The notes: generated from the sequence alone by a model not told the origin. Shown: positions 9,813 through 19,419, counted from the stretch's first letter. The stretch: DNA of 39,303 bases from Flavobacterium sp. (GCA_020048955.1 JAIFLT010000195.1:1-39303), one strand, 5' to 3'. A program made the numbers and translations.

Positions 9813-10841
9813 TTAAACCAGTCGATTCTTTCTAACCAACAACCAAATTACAATTGGAGCGCCAACGATTGAAGTTATTGCATTTATAGGCAATGTGAAA
9901 TCAAATCCGGGCATTTGTGAAACCATATCACAAAAAAGCATAATAATGGCTCCAATTAGTATAGTACTCCAAAATAAAACTAAATGATTACTTGTTTGAA
10001 AAATTAATTTTGATAAGTGTGGCACTGCTAGTCCTATAAAAGCAATTGGTCCTGCAAAAGCTGTGATGCTTCCGGCTAAAATACTTGTGGCAAGAATAAT
10101 CATTCTTCTTGATTTTTTAATATTTAAACCCAAACTCTTGGCGTAATTTTCACCCAATAGTAAACCATCTAAAGATTTTATTGAAAATAAACTTATTAAC
10201 AGTCCAATTGTAACAGCAATAAATAATATAAGTATGTTTTGCCATGAAATATTGCCAATGCTTCCCATGCTCCAAAAAGTAAATTTTTGCAATTTTTCTG
10301 CTGAACTAAAATAGGTTAAAACAGAAACTATGGCGCTTGCAAAACTACTAAACATCAAACCTGCAATCAAAATGGTCATGGTGTCGCGCAAGAATTTTGA
10401 GATAGATAACACCAAGAGTAATACCATAAAACTGCCCAAACACGAAGCCAAAATAATTCCGTAGGAAGACAATAAAAAATCGGCTAATGATAGTGGCAAT
10501 ATTCCAGCACCAAGAATTACAAAAGCTACACCCAAACTCGAACCCGAACTCAATCCCAAAACATAAGGTCCAGCTAATGGATTTCTAAATAAGGTTTGCA
10601 TCAATAAACCCGAAATGGATAATCCAATTCCAACTAAAATGGCAGTTATTGCTTTAGGAAGTCTAAAGTTTATGATGATGTATTCCCAAGTTTCTTTGCT
10701 AGCAGGTGAGCCAAAAAGACTTTTGATTACTTCTTTAAAAGGAATGGCAACTTGTCCTAAACTGATGTTCAATAACAGTGCTAAAACCAATAGCAATGTG
10801 AGAGATAAAAAGAGTAAAGAATTTCGTTTTTGTGTTTTCAA
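9813..10841 (-). CDS. FecCD/BtuC-family ABC permease
   Basis: MQTLFRNPLAGPYVLGLSSGSSLG, GPIAFIGLAVPHLSKL. Confidence 0.9.
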   Translation of the reverse strand: MKTQKRNSLLFLSLTLLLVLALLLNISLGQVAIPFKEVIKSLFGSPASKETWEYIIINFRLPKAITAILVGIGLSISGLLMQTLFRNPLAGPYVLGLSSGSSLGVAFVILGAGILPLSLADFLLSSYGIILASCLGSFMVLLLVLSISKFLRDTMTILIAGLMFSSFASAIVSVLTYFSSAEKLQKFTFWSMGSIGNISWQNILILFIAVTIGLLISLFSIKSLDGLLLGENYAKSLGLNIKKSRRMIILATSILAGSITAFAGPIAFIGLAVPHLSKLIFQTSNHLVLFWSTILIGAIIMLFCDMVSQMPGFDFTLPINAITSIVGAPIVIWLLVRKNRLV

Positions 10842-10843
10842 AT

Positions 10844-11980
10844 TTACCTTAATTTTTCAAAAAAGAACGGTTTGTAACCAGTCAATAATTCGGGATGTAC
10901 TATTTTAACGATATCTTTTAGGACAATATCGGGACGATTTGGCGCCAATTCATAGTATAAAACACCGCCTGTTTTCCCTTTTCTTCCACTAAACGAATAT
11001 ACCTTTTTATTTTTAAATGCACTAAATTGTGCATAATGTGGATTAGCATCTGTCATTTCCTTCAAAGAAGCAAATTGTCCTGATGTTATCCATAAATCGG
11101 CTTCTTTTGCTTTTTCTAAAACAGTTTCAAATGATAACGATAAACTTCCTGTGCCAGTTGTCTCTGCCCACAAATAGTTGCCTTTAGCCTCTTTTAATAA
11201 TTGACAACCCCAACTCGTACCTTGTGGTAAATACCATTTATCTTCAAACATATCACCAGCTAATATTGTTGGATTTGTGGTTGCTCTTTTTGCAATTTCT
11301 AATGTTTTTAAATAGTCTTTTTCTATTTTAGTGAATATTTTATTAGCCAATTCTTGTTTGCCATATAATGCTCCAAAAAACTTAATCCATTCTGCTTTTC
11401 CCAGAGGAGTTTGCTCGTTCCAATCGCCATTTAGCAAGACTTTTAAACCATTTTTTTCAAAATTATCTAAGGTCGGATTGCTATTGTCTAATCCATACCC
11501 TATGATAACCTCAGGTTGTAAATCAATAAGAACTTCGGTGTTCAAGGATTGATTGGTTCCTAATTCTTTTATCTTTTTAGCATCGATTAAGGCACGAACT
11601 TTTTCAGATGAAATATAATTCAAATTTGGAAATCCAAGTAATGATTTTTCTTCTCCAAGCATTTCCAAGGAAGGAATGTGAGTGGTAGAAGTAACCACAA
11701 TATTTTTTATAGGAACATTTATTGTGAGGTTGTTTTTTAGAGAATCTGGAACAATTCCGTTTCTCTCTTTAAGAATGTAAGTATAAGTTTTATTTGCTTC
11801 TGGCCAAGGATTAGAAACCTTTACAATTGAAAAACCGTCATAGTTTATAATCGAAAACCCTTTGGCATATTTAACTTCGTTTACTGGAATTATTATTTCA
11901 GAATTGTTAACTTCTTTTTTGCATTGCACAAAGCCTAAAACAAATAGTAATGAAAAGAAAGATTTTAAATAACGTAACAT
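10844..11980 (-). CDS. ABC transporter substrate-binding lipoprotein, BtuF-like
   Basis: Lipobox GFVQC; periplasmic binding fold motifs (LIDLQPEVIIGYG); operon with permease and ATPase. Confidence 0.85.
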   Translation of the reverse strand: MLRYLKSFFSLLFVLGFVQCKKEVNNSEIIIPVNEVKYAKGFSIINYDGFSIVKVSNPWPEANKTYTYILKERNGIVPDSLKNNLTINVPIKNIVVTSTTHIPSLEMLGEEKSLLGFPNLNYISSEKVRALIDAKKIKELGTNQSLNTEVLIDLQPEVIIGYGLDNSNPTLDNFEKNGLKVLLNGDWNEQTPLGKAEWIKFFGALYGKQELANKIFTKIEKDYLKTLEIAKRATTNPTILAGDMFEDKWYLPQGTSWGCQLLKEAKGNYLWAETTGTGSLSLSFETVLEKAKEADLWITSGQFASLKEMTDANPHYAQFSAFKNKKVYSFSGRKGKTGGVLYYELAPNRPDIVLKDIVKIVHPELLTGYKPFFFEKLR

Positions 11981-12088
11981 GAATTTTTTTTACAAAAGTA
12001 AAACAATGTTTTTACAAATTGACTTTTGTGTAACATTTGATGCAAAATCAGATTGTAAAGCATAGTAACTTTGACAAAAATTAAAATC

Positions 12089-12205
12089 ATGAGAGATAAT
12101 TCAAATACTTTTATGTACCTAGTTGGTGGAATTATTCTACTTCACTTTGTAGTTGGATTTGTTTGGTTGATATTCAAATTTTCTAAAAAGAAAGACGATA
12201 AATAA
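12089..12205 (+). CDS. Small single-TM protein (38 aa), not in the ORF track
   Basis: MRDNSNTFMYLVGGIILLHFVVGFVWLIFKFSKKKDDK*; TAACTTTG promoter-like element at 12066-12073; hairpin downstream. Confidence 0.5.
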   Translation: MRDNSNTFMYLVGGIILLHFVVGFVWLIFKFSKKKDDK

Positions 12206-12263
12206 TACCATTAATATTTATAAAATAGTCCAATAGCATGAGGTATAATGCCGATATAGTATG

Positions 12264-12292
12264 AAAATAGTCCAATTTTATTGGACTATATT
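12264..12292. terminator. Perfect 10-bp hairpin between the small ORF and the T9SS gene
   Basis: ATAGTCCAAT-TTT-ATTGGACTAT between convergent ORFs. Confidence 0.5.
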
Positions 12293-12313
12293 GAATACAT
12301 AATCGGTATAAAC

Positions 12314-13207
12314 TTACTTTTTAATTAATTTAATAGTTCCACTTTGACCATTTTCTAATTGAAGGTTTAAAAAATAAATTCCTGAATTTAATTGTGATGC
12401 AATAGTATCAAGTTCATTTTTGGAAGTTGTTGCAATTACAAGTTTTCCAGAAATATCAACAAGAGAATAGTTCAAAATTGTTTCTTCAGTAGGAATATCA
12501 AAATTACTTGAAAATGGATTTGGAGAAACAACCATTTTTTCAGAACTAAAACTAGGATTATGCAACAAGTGTGCAACTCCAGTGTAAAAATAATTGGAAT
12601 TCATTGTAGCATTAGGTTGTATAAAATTGTTAATTAACAAAGCATTAGTCAATTCTCCAATATTACAATCACAAAATAAATCATAATACCATGCTTGAGA
12701 AGTATTGTTTACGAAATTTTCGTAATGATATACATTATAGGTTTGAAATAACTGATTTAAAATAGCGCTGTTTGTCGTAATAACATTATTAGATATTCCT
12801 GTCGGAATTCCAATTGTTGGATCGGTTAATTTAAAACTTACAATATCTGAAAATTTCTGCTGCTCAGGACTAATATTTACTTTTTCAATTACACTTGAAT
12901 AGTTTGATAAATCAGAAACTAATTGTGAAATATTGCAGTTTAAACAATCTATCATCTTATATTTATAATAATTTTGTTGTCCATTTATAATCGGTCTTCC
13001 AAGTCCATCATAATATTCAATTACATTATAATTTGATAAAATTTGGTTTAAACCTGCATCATTTGAATTTATGCCAGAACTACCCAATGGCGTAGTATAA
13101 TAATTAACACTGCCAATATTTGCATCAACTAATTTAATTTGTATGGTTTGAGGTTGAGCAAAACTGAAATTGTAGAGAAATAATAATAAAAGTAATAGTT
13201 TTTTCAT
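12314..13207 (-). CDS. Secreted hypothetical protein with T9SS C-terminal sorting domain
   Basis: MKKLLLLLLFLYNFSFAQ signal peptide; C-terminal VSPNPFSSNFDI...LNSGIYFLNLQLENGQSGTIKLIKK. Confidence 0.75.
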   Translation of the reverse strand: MKKLLLLLLFLYNFSFAQPQTIQIKLVDANIGSVNYYTTPLGSSGINSNDAGLNQILSNYNVIEYYDGLGRPIINGQQNYYKYKMIDCLNCNISQLVSDLSNYSSVIEKVNISPEQQKFSDIVSFKLTDPTIGIPTGISNNVITTNSAILNQLFQTYNVYHYENFVNNTSQAWYYDLFCDCNIGELTNALLINNFIQPNATMNSNYFYTGVAHLLHNPSFSSEKMVVSPNPFSSNFDIPTEETILNYSLVDISGKLVIATTSKNELDTIASQLNSGIYFLNLQLENGQSGTIKLIKK

Positions 13208-13356
13208 ATAGGTAAAATTAGATTTGTTAGCGGTCATATATGGTATCGCATTTATTTATTTGTGTTTGTTTACACAAACGTTTTGTTGGTTGCGATTTCA
13301 TAATCAGAGGTTTAAATCAATTACGAAGTTACAATAATTTATTTGTAATTAATTAG

Positions 13357-13388
13357 TTTGTCAAATGGTTTTTAAAAAATTACCTTTG
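13357..13388 (+). promoter_or_regulatory. Bacteroidota-type promoter for the riboswitch-btuB transcript
   Basis: TTTG (13357-13360), 20-nt spacer, TACCTTTG (13381-13388), matching TTTG / TAnnTTTG. Confidence 0.65.
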
Positions 13389-13391
13389 CAC

Positions 13392-13725
13392 TCGTATTTC
13401 GGTTGTGACTTTGATTTTTTTCAGAGAAACATTAAAAGGGAATTTGGTAACAGATTTCAGATTTTCAGTTAGCCGATTAAAAATCTAATAGCTAAATCTA
13501 ATATCTAAAATCCAAAGCTGTACCCGCAACTGTATGCTATAAAGCTTGTTGTTATCTACAAAGCCATTGTTTGAATATTTTGGAACGAAGAATTTTTGAT
13601 TAAGACTTTAAAATCCTAAATCTAAAAAATCCTAAATCCTTAATCTAAAATGAGAAGGCAAACAACAAGACGCAAGCCAGGAGACCTGCCCTATACATTG
13701 AGTATCAAACTTTCGGGAAAAAAGG
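13392..13725 (+). promoter_or_regulatory. Cobalamin (B12) riboswitch
   Basis: Hallmarks AGCTGTACCCGCAACTGTA (near 13516) and GCAAGCCAGGAGACCTGCC (near 13672), upstream of a BtuB-like receptor; ends approximate. Confidence 0.92.
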
Positions 13726-13788
13726 TTTGGGTATGGGTAATTCTGTGCTTTTCTCCCATTATTATTAAGTTATTTTTATAACAAAAAA

Positions 13789-15741
13789 ATGAACAAAAAT
13801 TTCTTTCGTATCAGTGCAATTATTGCATTGGTTACAACTTGTGGCTATGCCCAAGAAAAAGATTCTATTAAAGTGAATCAACTTCAAGAAGTAGTAATTT
13901 CGGATACCAAGTTTGCACAAAGCAAAGAAAAATCTGGAAAAGTAATCACAAAAATTACTGCCGAAGAGCTTCAAAAAAAATCGGGACAATCACTCGCAAC
14001 TGTTTTAAGTTCGGTTGCAGGTGTTGAAATTAACGGAAATCAATCAGCCAACGGAAAGAACTTAGGTTATTACATCCGGGGTGGAAAAAATCAACAAGTT
14101 TTAGTTTTAATTGACGGAAATCCTGTAACAGACGCTTCAGGAATTAGTTTTGAATATGACTTGCGTTTGCTTCCTGTAGATCAAGTAGAAAGTATCGAAA
14201 TTATGAAAGGAGCCGCTAGCACACTTTATGGAACAGGCGCTGCTACTGCTGTTATCAATATTGTTCTAAAAAAATCGAGTAAAAAACCACTTCAAGCCAA
14301 TGCTTATGTAACTATTGGTTCCAATAATACTGCGGCTAATAGTAAATATAATGGTCAAGATTTTAATCAAGGTTTTTCTGTAAACGGAACAATAAAAAAA
14401 GTGAATTATTTAGCTTCCATCAACAGCTCTGAATCTGATGGAATGTCTCAAATTGCAGCTCCAGAAAATCAAACCTATGAAAATGACCGATTTTCAAGAG
14501 TTAATTACAGGTCCAAAATTGGTTTTAAAGCTTCAGAAAAATTGACGTTAGATTTTTTTGGAAATTATGATGTGCTAAAAAACGATTATGATTTTTCGTT
14601 TGATAATACAGGTTTCAACGATACTAATTTGAATAAAAGTAAAACAGAACAATTTCGTTTCGGATTTTCACCAAAGTACAAATACAATCGAGGTGAGTTT
14701 ATAGTTAATTCAAGTTTTACAAAGCTGCAACGTGATTACACAGAGTTTAATTCGTGGACAAGTGTTATTGAAAATTCACTTTACGAATCAAGAAGTGTTA
14801 ATTTAGATGCTTTCAATAAATATAAAGTATCCACCGATTTCTTTTTAGTAACCGGAGTAAATTATCAATTTTATGATATGTTGAGTCAAACTCCTTATGC
14901 TACTATTACAAAAGAGGCAACAAAATTCAACATGATTGATCCTTATTTAACAGGAGTTTATACTTCTAATTTTGGATTAAACATTAATGTTGGTACACGA
15001 TTAAACGTTCATAGTGAATATGGAAATCAAGTAGTTTATAACATCAATCCATCATTTAATTTTGGAAAAGAAATTCCGTTAAAATTATTAGTTTCTTATA
15101 GTACAGCTTATGTAACTCCAAGTTTGTATCAATTGTATTCTGAATATGGAAACGCAAAATTAACACCAGAAAAAAATGCAACCGTTGAAGCTGGATTTGA
15201 AGTTGGGTTGTTGGATAAAAAATTGATTTTTAACGCAGTTGCTTTTCACAGAGAACAAGATAATAGTTTCGGATTTTATTTTGACAATGTAACATTTGAT
15301 TCGTATTATATTAATATAGAAGGAATTAATAAAGCAAAAGGTATTGAAACTGAGTTGAGTTATGTTTTAAACAATAAGTTTAAACTAAACGCCAACTATA
15401 CCTTTACGCAAGTAGATAAAAATTTAGATCGATTAATTCCAAAACATAAAGCTAATGCTTCTTTAGATTATTTTGCTTCAAATAGATTATTTTTCAATAT
15501 AAATTATCAATTCTTAGATGGCAGAAAAGATGTTTATTTTGACGGAACTACATTTGGAACAGCATCTGTAAAATTAGGTTCTTATCAATTGGTTAATGCT
15601 CTTGTAAAGTATGAATTGGTAAAAAACAGATTGTCCATTTTTGGAGCAGCAACTAATATTTTAAATGAAGACTTTACAGAAAATATTGGATATGCAACTC
15701 GTGGAAGAAACTTTAGATTAGGATTGAATATTAATTTATAA
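13789..15741 (+). CDS. btuB: TonB-dependent receptor, BtuB-like
   Basis: Plug domain (GQSLATVLSSVAGVEINGNQ, VLVLIDGNPVTDASG, VESIEIMKGAASTLYGTGAATAVINIV), beta-barrel C-terminus, riboswitch upstream. Confidence 0.88.
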   Translation: MNKNFFRISAIIALVTTCGYAQEKDSIKVNQLQEVVISDTKFAQSKEKSGKVITKITAEELQKKSGQSLATVLSSVAGVEINGNQSANGKNLGYYIRGGKNQQVLVLIDGNPVTDASGISFEYDLRLLPVDQVESIEIMKGAASTLYGTGAATAVINIVLKKSSKKPLQANAYVTIGSNNTAANSKYNGQDFNQGFSVNGTIKKVNYLASINSSESDGMSQIAAPENQTYENDRFSRVNYRSKIGFKASEKLTLDFFGNYDVLKNDYDFSFDNTGFNDTNLNKSKTEQFRFGFSPKYKYNRGEFIVNSSFTKLQRDYTEFNSWTSVIENSLYESRSVNLDAFNKYKVSTDFFLVTGVNYQFYDMLSQTPYATITKEATKFNMIDPYLTGVYTSNFGLNINVGTRLNVHSEYGNQVVYNINPSFNFGKEIPLKLLVSYSTAYVTPSLYQLYSEYGNAKLTPEKNATVEAGFEVGLLDKKLIFNAVAFHREQDNSFGFYFDNVTFDSYYINIEGINKAKGIETELSYVLNNKFKLNANYTFTQVDKNLDRLIPKHKANASLDYFASNRLFFNINYQFLDGRKDVYFDGTTFGTASVKLGSYQLVNALVKYELVKNRLSIFGAATNILNEDFTENIGYATRGRNFRLGLNINL

Positions 15742-15765
15742 GATTTTTTTATGGTTTTGTTTGTA

Positions 15766-15805
15766 GCGCTTTCAGAGGTTTTTTCTTTGAGAGCGTTATT
15801 TTTTT
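15766..15805 (+). terminator. Terminator after btuB
   Basis: CGCTTTCA...TGAGAGCG hairpin followed by T-run. Confidence 0.65.
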
Positions 15806-15874
15806 TAAAAAAATTAAAGTATCTTGTAACAAAATAAATAATGACTCGTCTTCACTATATAACCAACCAAACAA

Positions 15875-16384
15875 ATGCAACAAAACGAGTTTATAAAGAT
15901 AGTTTCACCATTTAAAGACAAACTCTTTAGATTGGCAAAACGACTACTCGTTAGCACAGAAGAAGCAGAAGATGCAACTCAAGAAGTTCTTGTAAAATTG
16001 TGGATAAAAAACGAAACTCTTTCCCAACTGAAAAGTGTTGAAGCTATGGCAATGACTATGACAAAGAATTATTGTCTAGATCAATTAAAGTCAAAACGAG
16101 CAAGCAACATGACGATTGTTCACAATAATTACACTGACAGTCAGGCGAGTTTGCAACAAAAGTTGGAAGATGAAGATAGTTTGAGTTGGGTTGAAAAAAT
16201 AATTAATGATTTGCCAGAACAGCAAAAGTTAATTATTCAAATGAGAGATATTGAACAATACGAATTTGAAGATATTGCAAAAATTCTTGATATGAGTGAG
16301 GCAACTATTAGAGTAGCACTTTCACGAGCTAGAAAAACGATTAGAGAAATAATGACCAAAACACATAATTATGGCATTGGATAG
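15875..16384 (+). CDS. ECF-type RNA polymerase sigma-70 factor
   Basis: Region 2 RLAKRLLVSTEEAEDATQEVLVKLW; region 4 LPEQQKLIIQMRDIEQYEFEDIAKILDMSEATIRVALSRARKTIRE. Confidence 0.92.
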   Translation: MQQNEFIKIVSPFKDKLFRLAKRLLVSTEEAEDATQEVLVKLWIKNETLSQLKSVEAMAMTMTKNYCLDQLKSKRASNMTIVHNNYTDSQASLQQKLEDEDSLSWVEKIINDLPEQQKLIIQMRDIEQYEFEDIAKILDMSEATIRVALSRARKTIREIMTKTHNYGIG

Positions 16385-16823
16385 AATAGAAAATTTAATA
16401 GACAAATACTTTGAAGGAGAAACAAGTATTGCCGAAGAAAATGAATTAAAAGTTTATTTTTCTTCTACAGATGTTGCGCAGCATTTAAAACAATACCAAA
16501 CCATTTTTGGTTATTTCTCTAAAGCAAAAGAACAACAGTTTACGCAAGAAATTCCACTACAAACTAAGAAGCGAAATATCGTAGGGTGGTTATCCATTGC
16601 AGCCACAGTTGTTATAATGCTAGGTGTTGGTTCGATGATGTACTTAAATAATGATAAAGCAGCACAATTTGTAGCCTGTTCTCCAGAAGACAACCCAGAG
16701 TTGGCACTTCAACAAACAGAGAAAGCTTTAGCATTAGTTTCAGCACATTTGAATACTGGCATAGAAAGTGTAAGTTATATTAATGAATATGAACAATCAA
16801 AAAATAGAATTTTTAAAAAATAA
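16371..16823 (+). CDS. Single-TM protein, probable anti-sigma-like partner
   Basis: Overlaps sigma gene by 14 nt; soluble N-terminus plus central TM. Confidence 0.65.
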   Translation: MALDRIENLIDKYFEGETSIAEENELKVYFSSTDVAQHLKQYQTIFGYFSKAKEQQFTQEIPLQTKKRNIVGWLSIAATVVIMLGVGSMMYLNNDKAAQFVACSPEDNPELALQQTEKALALVSAHLNTGIESVSYINEYEQSKNRIFKK

Positions 16824-16847
16824 TCAATCAAAAAACGAATAGAAATC

Positions 16848-17411
16848 ATGAAATCAACGATTCACGAATACCAAAAAAGTAATTTTAAAACCATGAGTAA
16901 AAAAATAATTTTAATTCTCGGATTAGTATTAGTATCTAATACCTTATTTGCACAATCAGTCTTTGATAAATTTGATAATCAAGACGATATCACTGCTGTT
17001 GTTGTAAATAAAAAAATGTTTTCAATGTTGAGTAAAGTTGATGCAAAAGACAAACAATCGCAACAATACATTAACTTAATAAAGAAGTTAGACAACCTAA
17101 AAGTGTTTGCAACAGCCAATGACAAAAAGAGTGATGATATGAAAGCTGTAGCGGACAAATATATAAAAACGGCTGGATTAGAAGAGTTAATGAGAATTAA
17201 TGAAAAAGGTAAAACCGTAAAAATTTATGTAAAATCGGGTGCTACTGATTCTCAAGTAAAAGAACTTTTAATGTTTATTGAAGGTTCGGGAAAAGAAGAA
17301 TCTGTATTGATGTCTTTAACAGGAAACTTTGATTTAGATGAGCTTTCTGCACTTACAGACAAAATGAATTTACCCGGTGGAGATGAGTTGAAAAAAGCTG
17401 GTAAAAAATAA
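16848..17411 (+). CDS. DUF4252-type secreted protein
   Basis: Signal peptide; SVFDKFDNQDDITAVVVNKKMFSML... Confidence 0.75.
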   Translation: MKSTIHEYQKSNFKTMSKKIILILGLVLVSNTLFAQSVFDKFDNQDDITAVVVNKKMFSMLSKVDAKDKQSQQYINLIKKLDNLKVFATANDKKSDDMKAVADKYIKTAGLEELMRINEKGKTVKIYVKSGATDSQVKELLMFIEGSGKEESVLMSLTGNFDLDELSALTDKMNLPGGDELKKAGKK

Positions 17412-17415
17412 GATC

Positions 17416-17952
17416 ATGAGAGTTATCACTTTTTTAGCAATTGCATTGAGTTTACTGTTATTCAGTTGCAATTCGGAGCCTAGTTTACAAAAATATTTTG
17501 TTGACAATCAAGAAAAACCAGGTTTTGTGGTTGTAGATGTTTCTCCAAGTATATTGAATTTAGATAAAACTAAGTTAACAGCAGATCAAAGTAAAGCATT
17601 GTCATCTTTTGAAAAAATGAATATTTTGGCTTATCGAATTAACGATAAAAACAAATCGGAGTTTGATGTAGAAAGAAAGAAAATCAATGAAATTTTGAAA
17701 GACACTACCAATTATCAGCAATTAATGAAGTTTGGTTCAGGAAAAGATGGAGCGTCAATTAGTTTTATTGGTGATGAAGATCATATAGATGAATTCATTC
17801 TTTATGGAAGTAAAAGCGATAACGGATTTGCGGTAGTAAGAATTATAGGAAAAGATATGAATCCAGCAGATGCAATGACTTTTCTTTCGGTATTGAAAGA
17901 ATCTAACATTGATATGAAACAGTTAGAATCATTAAAAGGATTAATGAAATAG
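17416..17952 (+). CDS. DUF4252-type lipoprotein
   Basis: Lipobox LLLFSCNSEP; adjacent to the preceding DUF4252 gene. Confidence 0.7.
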   Translation: MRVITFLAIALSLLLFSCNSEPSLQKYFVDNQEKPGFVVVDVSPSILNLDKTKLTADQSKALSSFEKMNILAYRINDKNKSEFDVERKKINEILKDTTNYQQLMKFGSGKDGASISFIGDEDHIDEFILYGSKSDNGFAVVRIIGKDMNPADAMTFLSVLKESNIDMKQLESLKGLMK

Positions 17953-18086
17953 CCATTTAGTATTAGTTTAATAATTATAAAATTTGGGTTAGTTGTAAAA
18001 CAAACAGTTAGAATCATTAAAAGGATTAATGAAATAGCCATTTAGTATTAGTTTAATAATTATAAAATTTGGGTTAGTTGTAAAAC
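17917..18086. repeat. Exact 85-bp tandem duplication (2 copies)
   Basis: 17917-18001 repeated at 18002-18086, covering the 3' end of the DUF4252 CDS and intergenic DNA. Confidence 0.97.
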
Positions 18087-18120
18087 AAAAATTCCGATTC
18101 ATTACGAATCGGAATTTTTT
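18087..18120. terminator. Bidirectional terminator between DUF4252 and crtZ
   Basis: AAATTCCGATTC-ATTAC-GAATCGGAATTT, 12-bp stem with A/T runs. Confidence 0.8.
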
Positions 18121-18565
18121 ATTTTTGTTTGAAATATTTTAACGGAACAAACAACATTCCAAAACATTCACCATCACCTTTACCAATATGTTTGTGGTGC
18201 ATTTTGTGCGCTCTTCTTACACCTTTTGCATAGATATTGTTGGCATTTCTAAATAACTTAAAACGTTGGTGAATAAAAATATCATGTACAATAAAATACG
18301 CTAAACCATAGGCAAAAATTCCTAATCCAATAGAAATTCCTATTTCTAAAATTCCTTTTTGCCATAATAAAAAACAGCCAATACTTACCACTGCATAAAA
18401 AATAAAAAACGCATCATTTCTTTCAAACCAAGAATCGTGATCTTTTTTGTGATGGTCGGCATGAAGACTCCAAAGAAATCCGTGCATGATATACTTATGA
18501 GTAAACCAAGCCATAAATTCCATTATAACAAACGTTAAAACAAAGACCAATACATGTAGACACAT
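18119..18565 (-). CDS. crtZ: Beta-carotene hydroxylase, fatty-acid hydroxylase family
   Basis: HKYIMHG, HADHHKKDH, RRAHKMHHKH histidine clusters. Confidence 0.9.
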   Translation of the reverse strand: MCLHVLVFVLTFVIMEFMAWFTHKYIMHGFLWSLHADHHKKDHDSWFERNDAFFIFYAVVSIGCFLLWQKGILEIGISIGLGIFAYGLAYFIVHDIFIHQRFKLFRNANNIYAKGVRRAHKMHHKHIGKGDGECFGMLFVPLKYFKQK

Positions 18566-18568
18566 AAT

Positions 18569-19408
18569 TTATATAATATTTAATTTATAAGAAAAATAAC
18601 ATTTGGCAAAAAGCCCATATTTTTGATAATCAGAAACTCTAATTCTAGTATTTTTTATTTCAGTTGATGGTGTTTTCTTTAATTTAGAAAGCAATTTTTT
18701 GTAATAAATGTAAGAGGTATAAACACCAAACTTAGCTTCTAGTGGTAAACCAACTATTCCTTGATAACCAGCTTCAAAATCGGCTTCTATTTCTCTAATG
18801 ATTTCATTTTTTGAAGCTTCATCTAATTTTGTTAAATCGGTATTTGGGAAATAAGTGCGACTTAAATCTTCAAAATCGGCTTTCAAATCTCTAAGAAAAT
18901 TCACTTTTTGAAATGCCGAGCCCAATCGCATGGCAGCATGTTTCAGCTCTTCATATTTTGCTTCGTTTCCGTTTACAAAAACTTTAAGGCACATCAATCC
19001 AACTACATCTGCCGAACCGTAAATATATTCGTTATATTCTTCTTTAGTTTTGTATTCTGATTTTACCAAATCAAGTTTCATACTTTTCATAAAAGCATCA
19101 ATCAATTCACTAGGAATTTGATATTTATGAACCGTGTGTTGAAACGAATTTAATATTGGATTTAAACTAATTTTGCTTTGTAGAGCGGCTTCCAAATCTT
19201 TTTCAAATAAATTGAACAACTCTTCTTTGTTGTAATCGTGAAAGGAATCAACAATTTCGTCAGCAAAACGCACAAATCCATAAATATTATAAACATCTTG
19301 TCGGATGCTAGGAGCCAACATTCTTACAGCAGAGGAGAACGAAGTGCTGTATGACTTGGTTACATTCTTGCTACATTCAAAAGATACGGTGTCAAAAAGT
19401 GATTTCAT
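18569..19408 (-). CDS. crtB: Phytoene synthase
   Basis: YGFVRFADEIVDSFHDY and FLRDLKADFEDLSRTYFP Asp-rich motifs. Confidence 0.92.
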   Translation of the reverse strand: MKSLFDTVSFECSKNVTKSYSTSFSSAVRMLAPSIRQDVYNIYGFVRFADEIVDSFHDYNKEELFNLFEKDLEAALQSKISLNPILNSFQHTVHKYQIPSELIDAFMKSMKLDLVKSEYKTKEEYNEYIYGSADVVGLMCLKVFVNGNEAKYEELKHAAMRLGSAFQKVNFLRDLKADFEDLSRTYFPNTDLTKLDEASKNEIIREIEADFEAGYQGIVGLPLEAKFGVYTSYIYYKKLLSKLKKTPSTEIKNTRIRVSDYQKYGLFAKCYFSYKLNII

Positions 19409-19419
19409 CTATTTAAATT

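Noticed and set aside
13765-13989. Minus-strand 74-aa ORF opposite btuB start
   Set aside because: Antisense to signal peptide region of the TonB receptor; low plausibility
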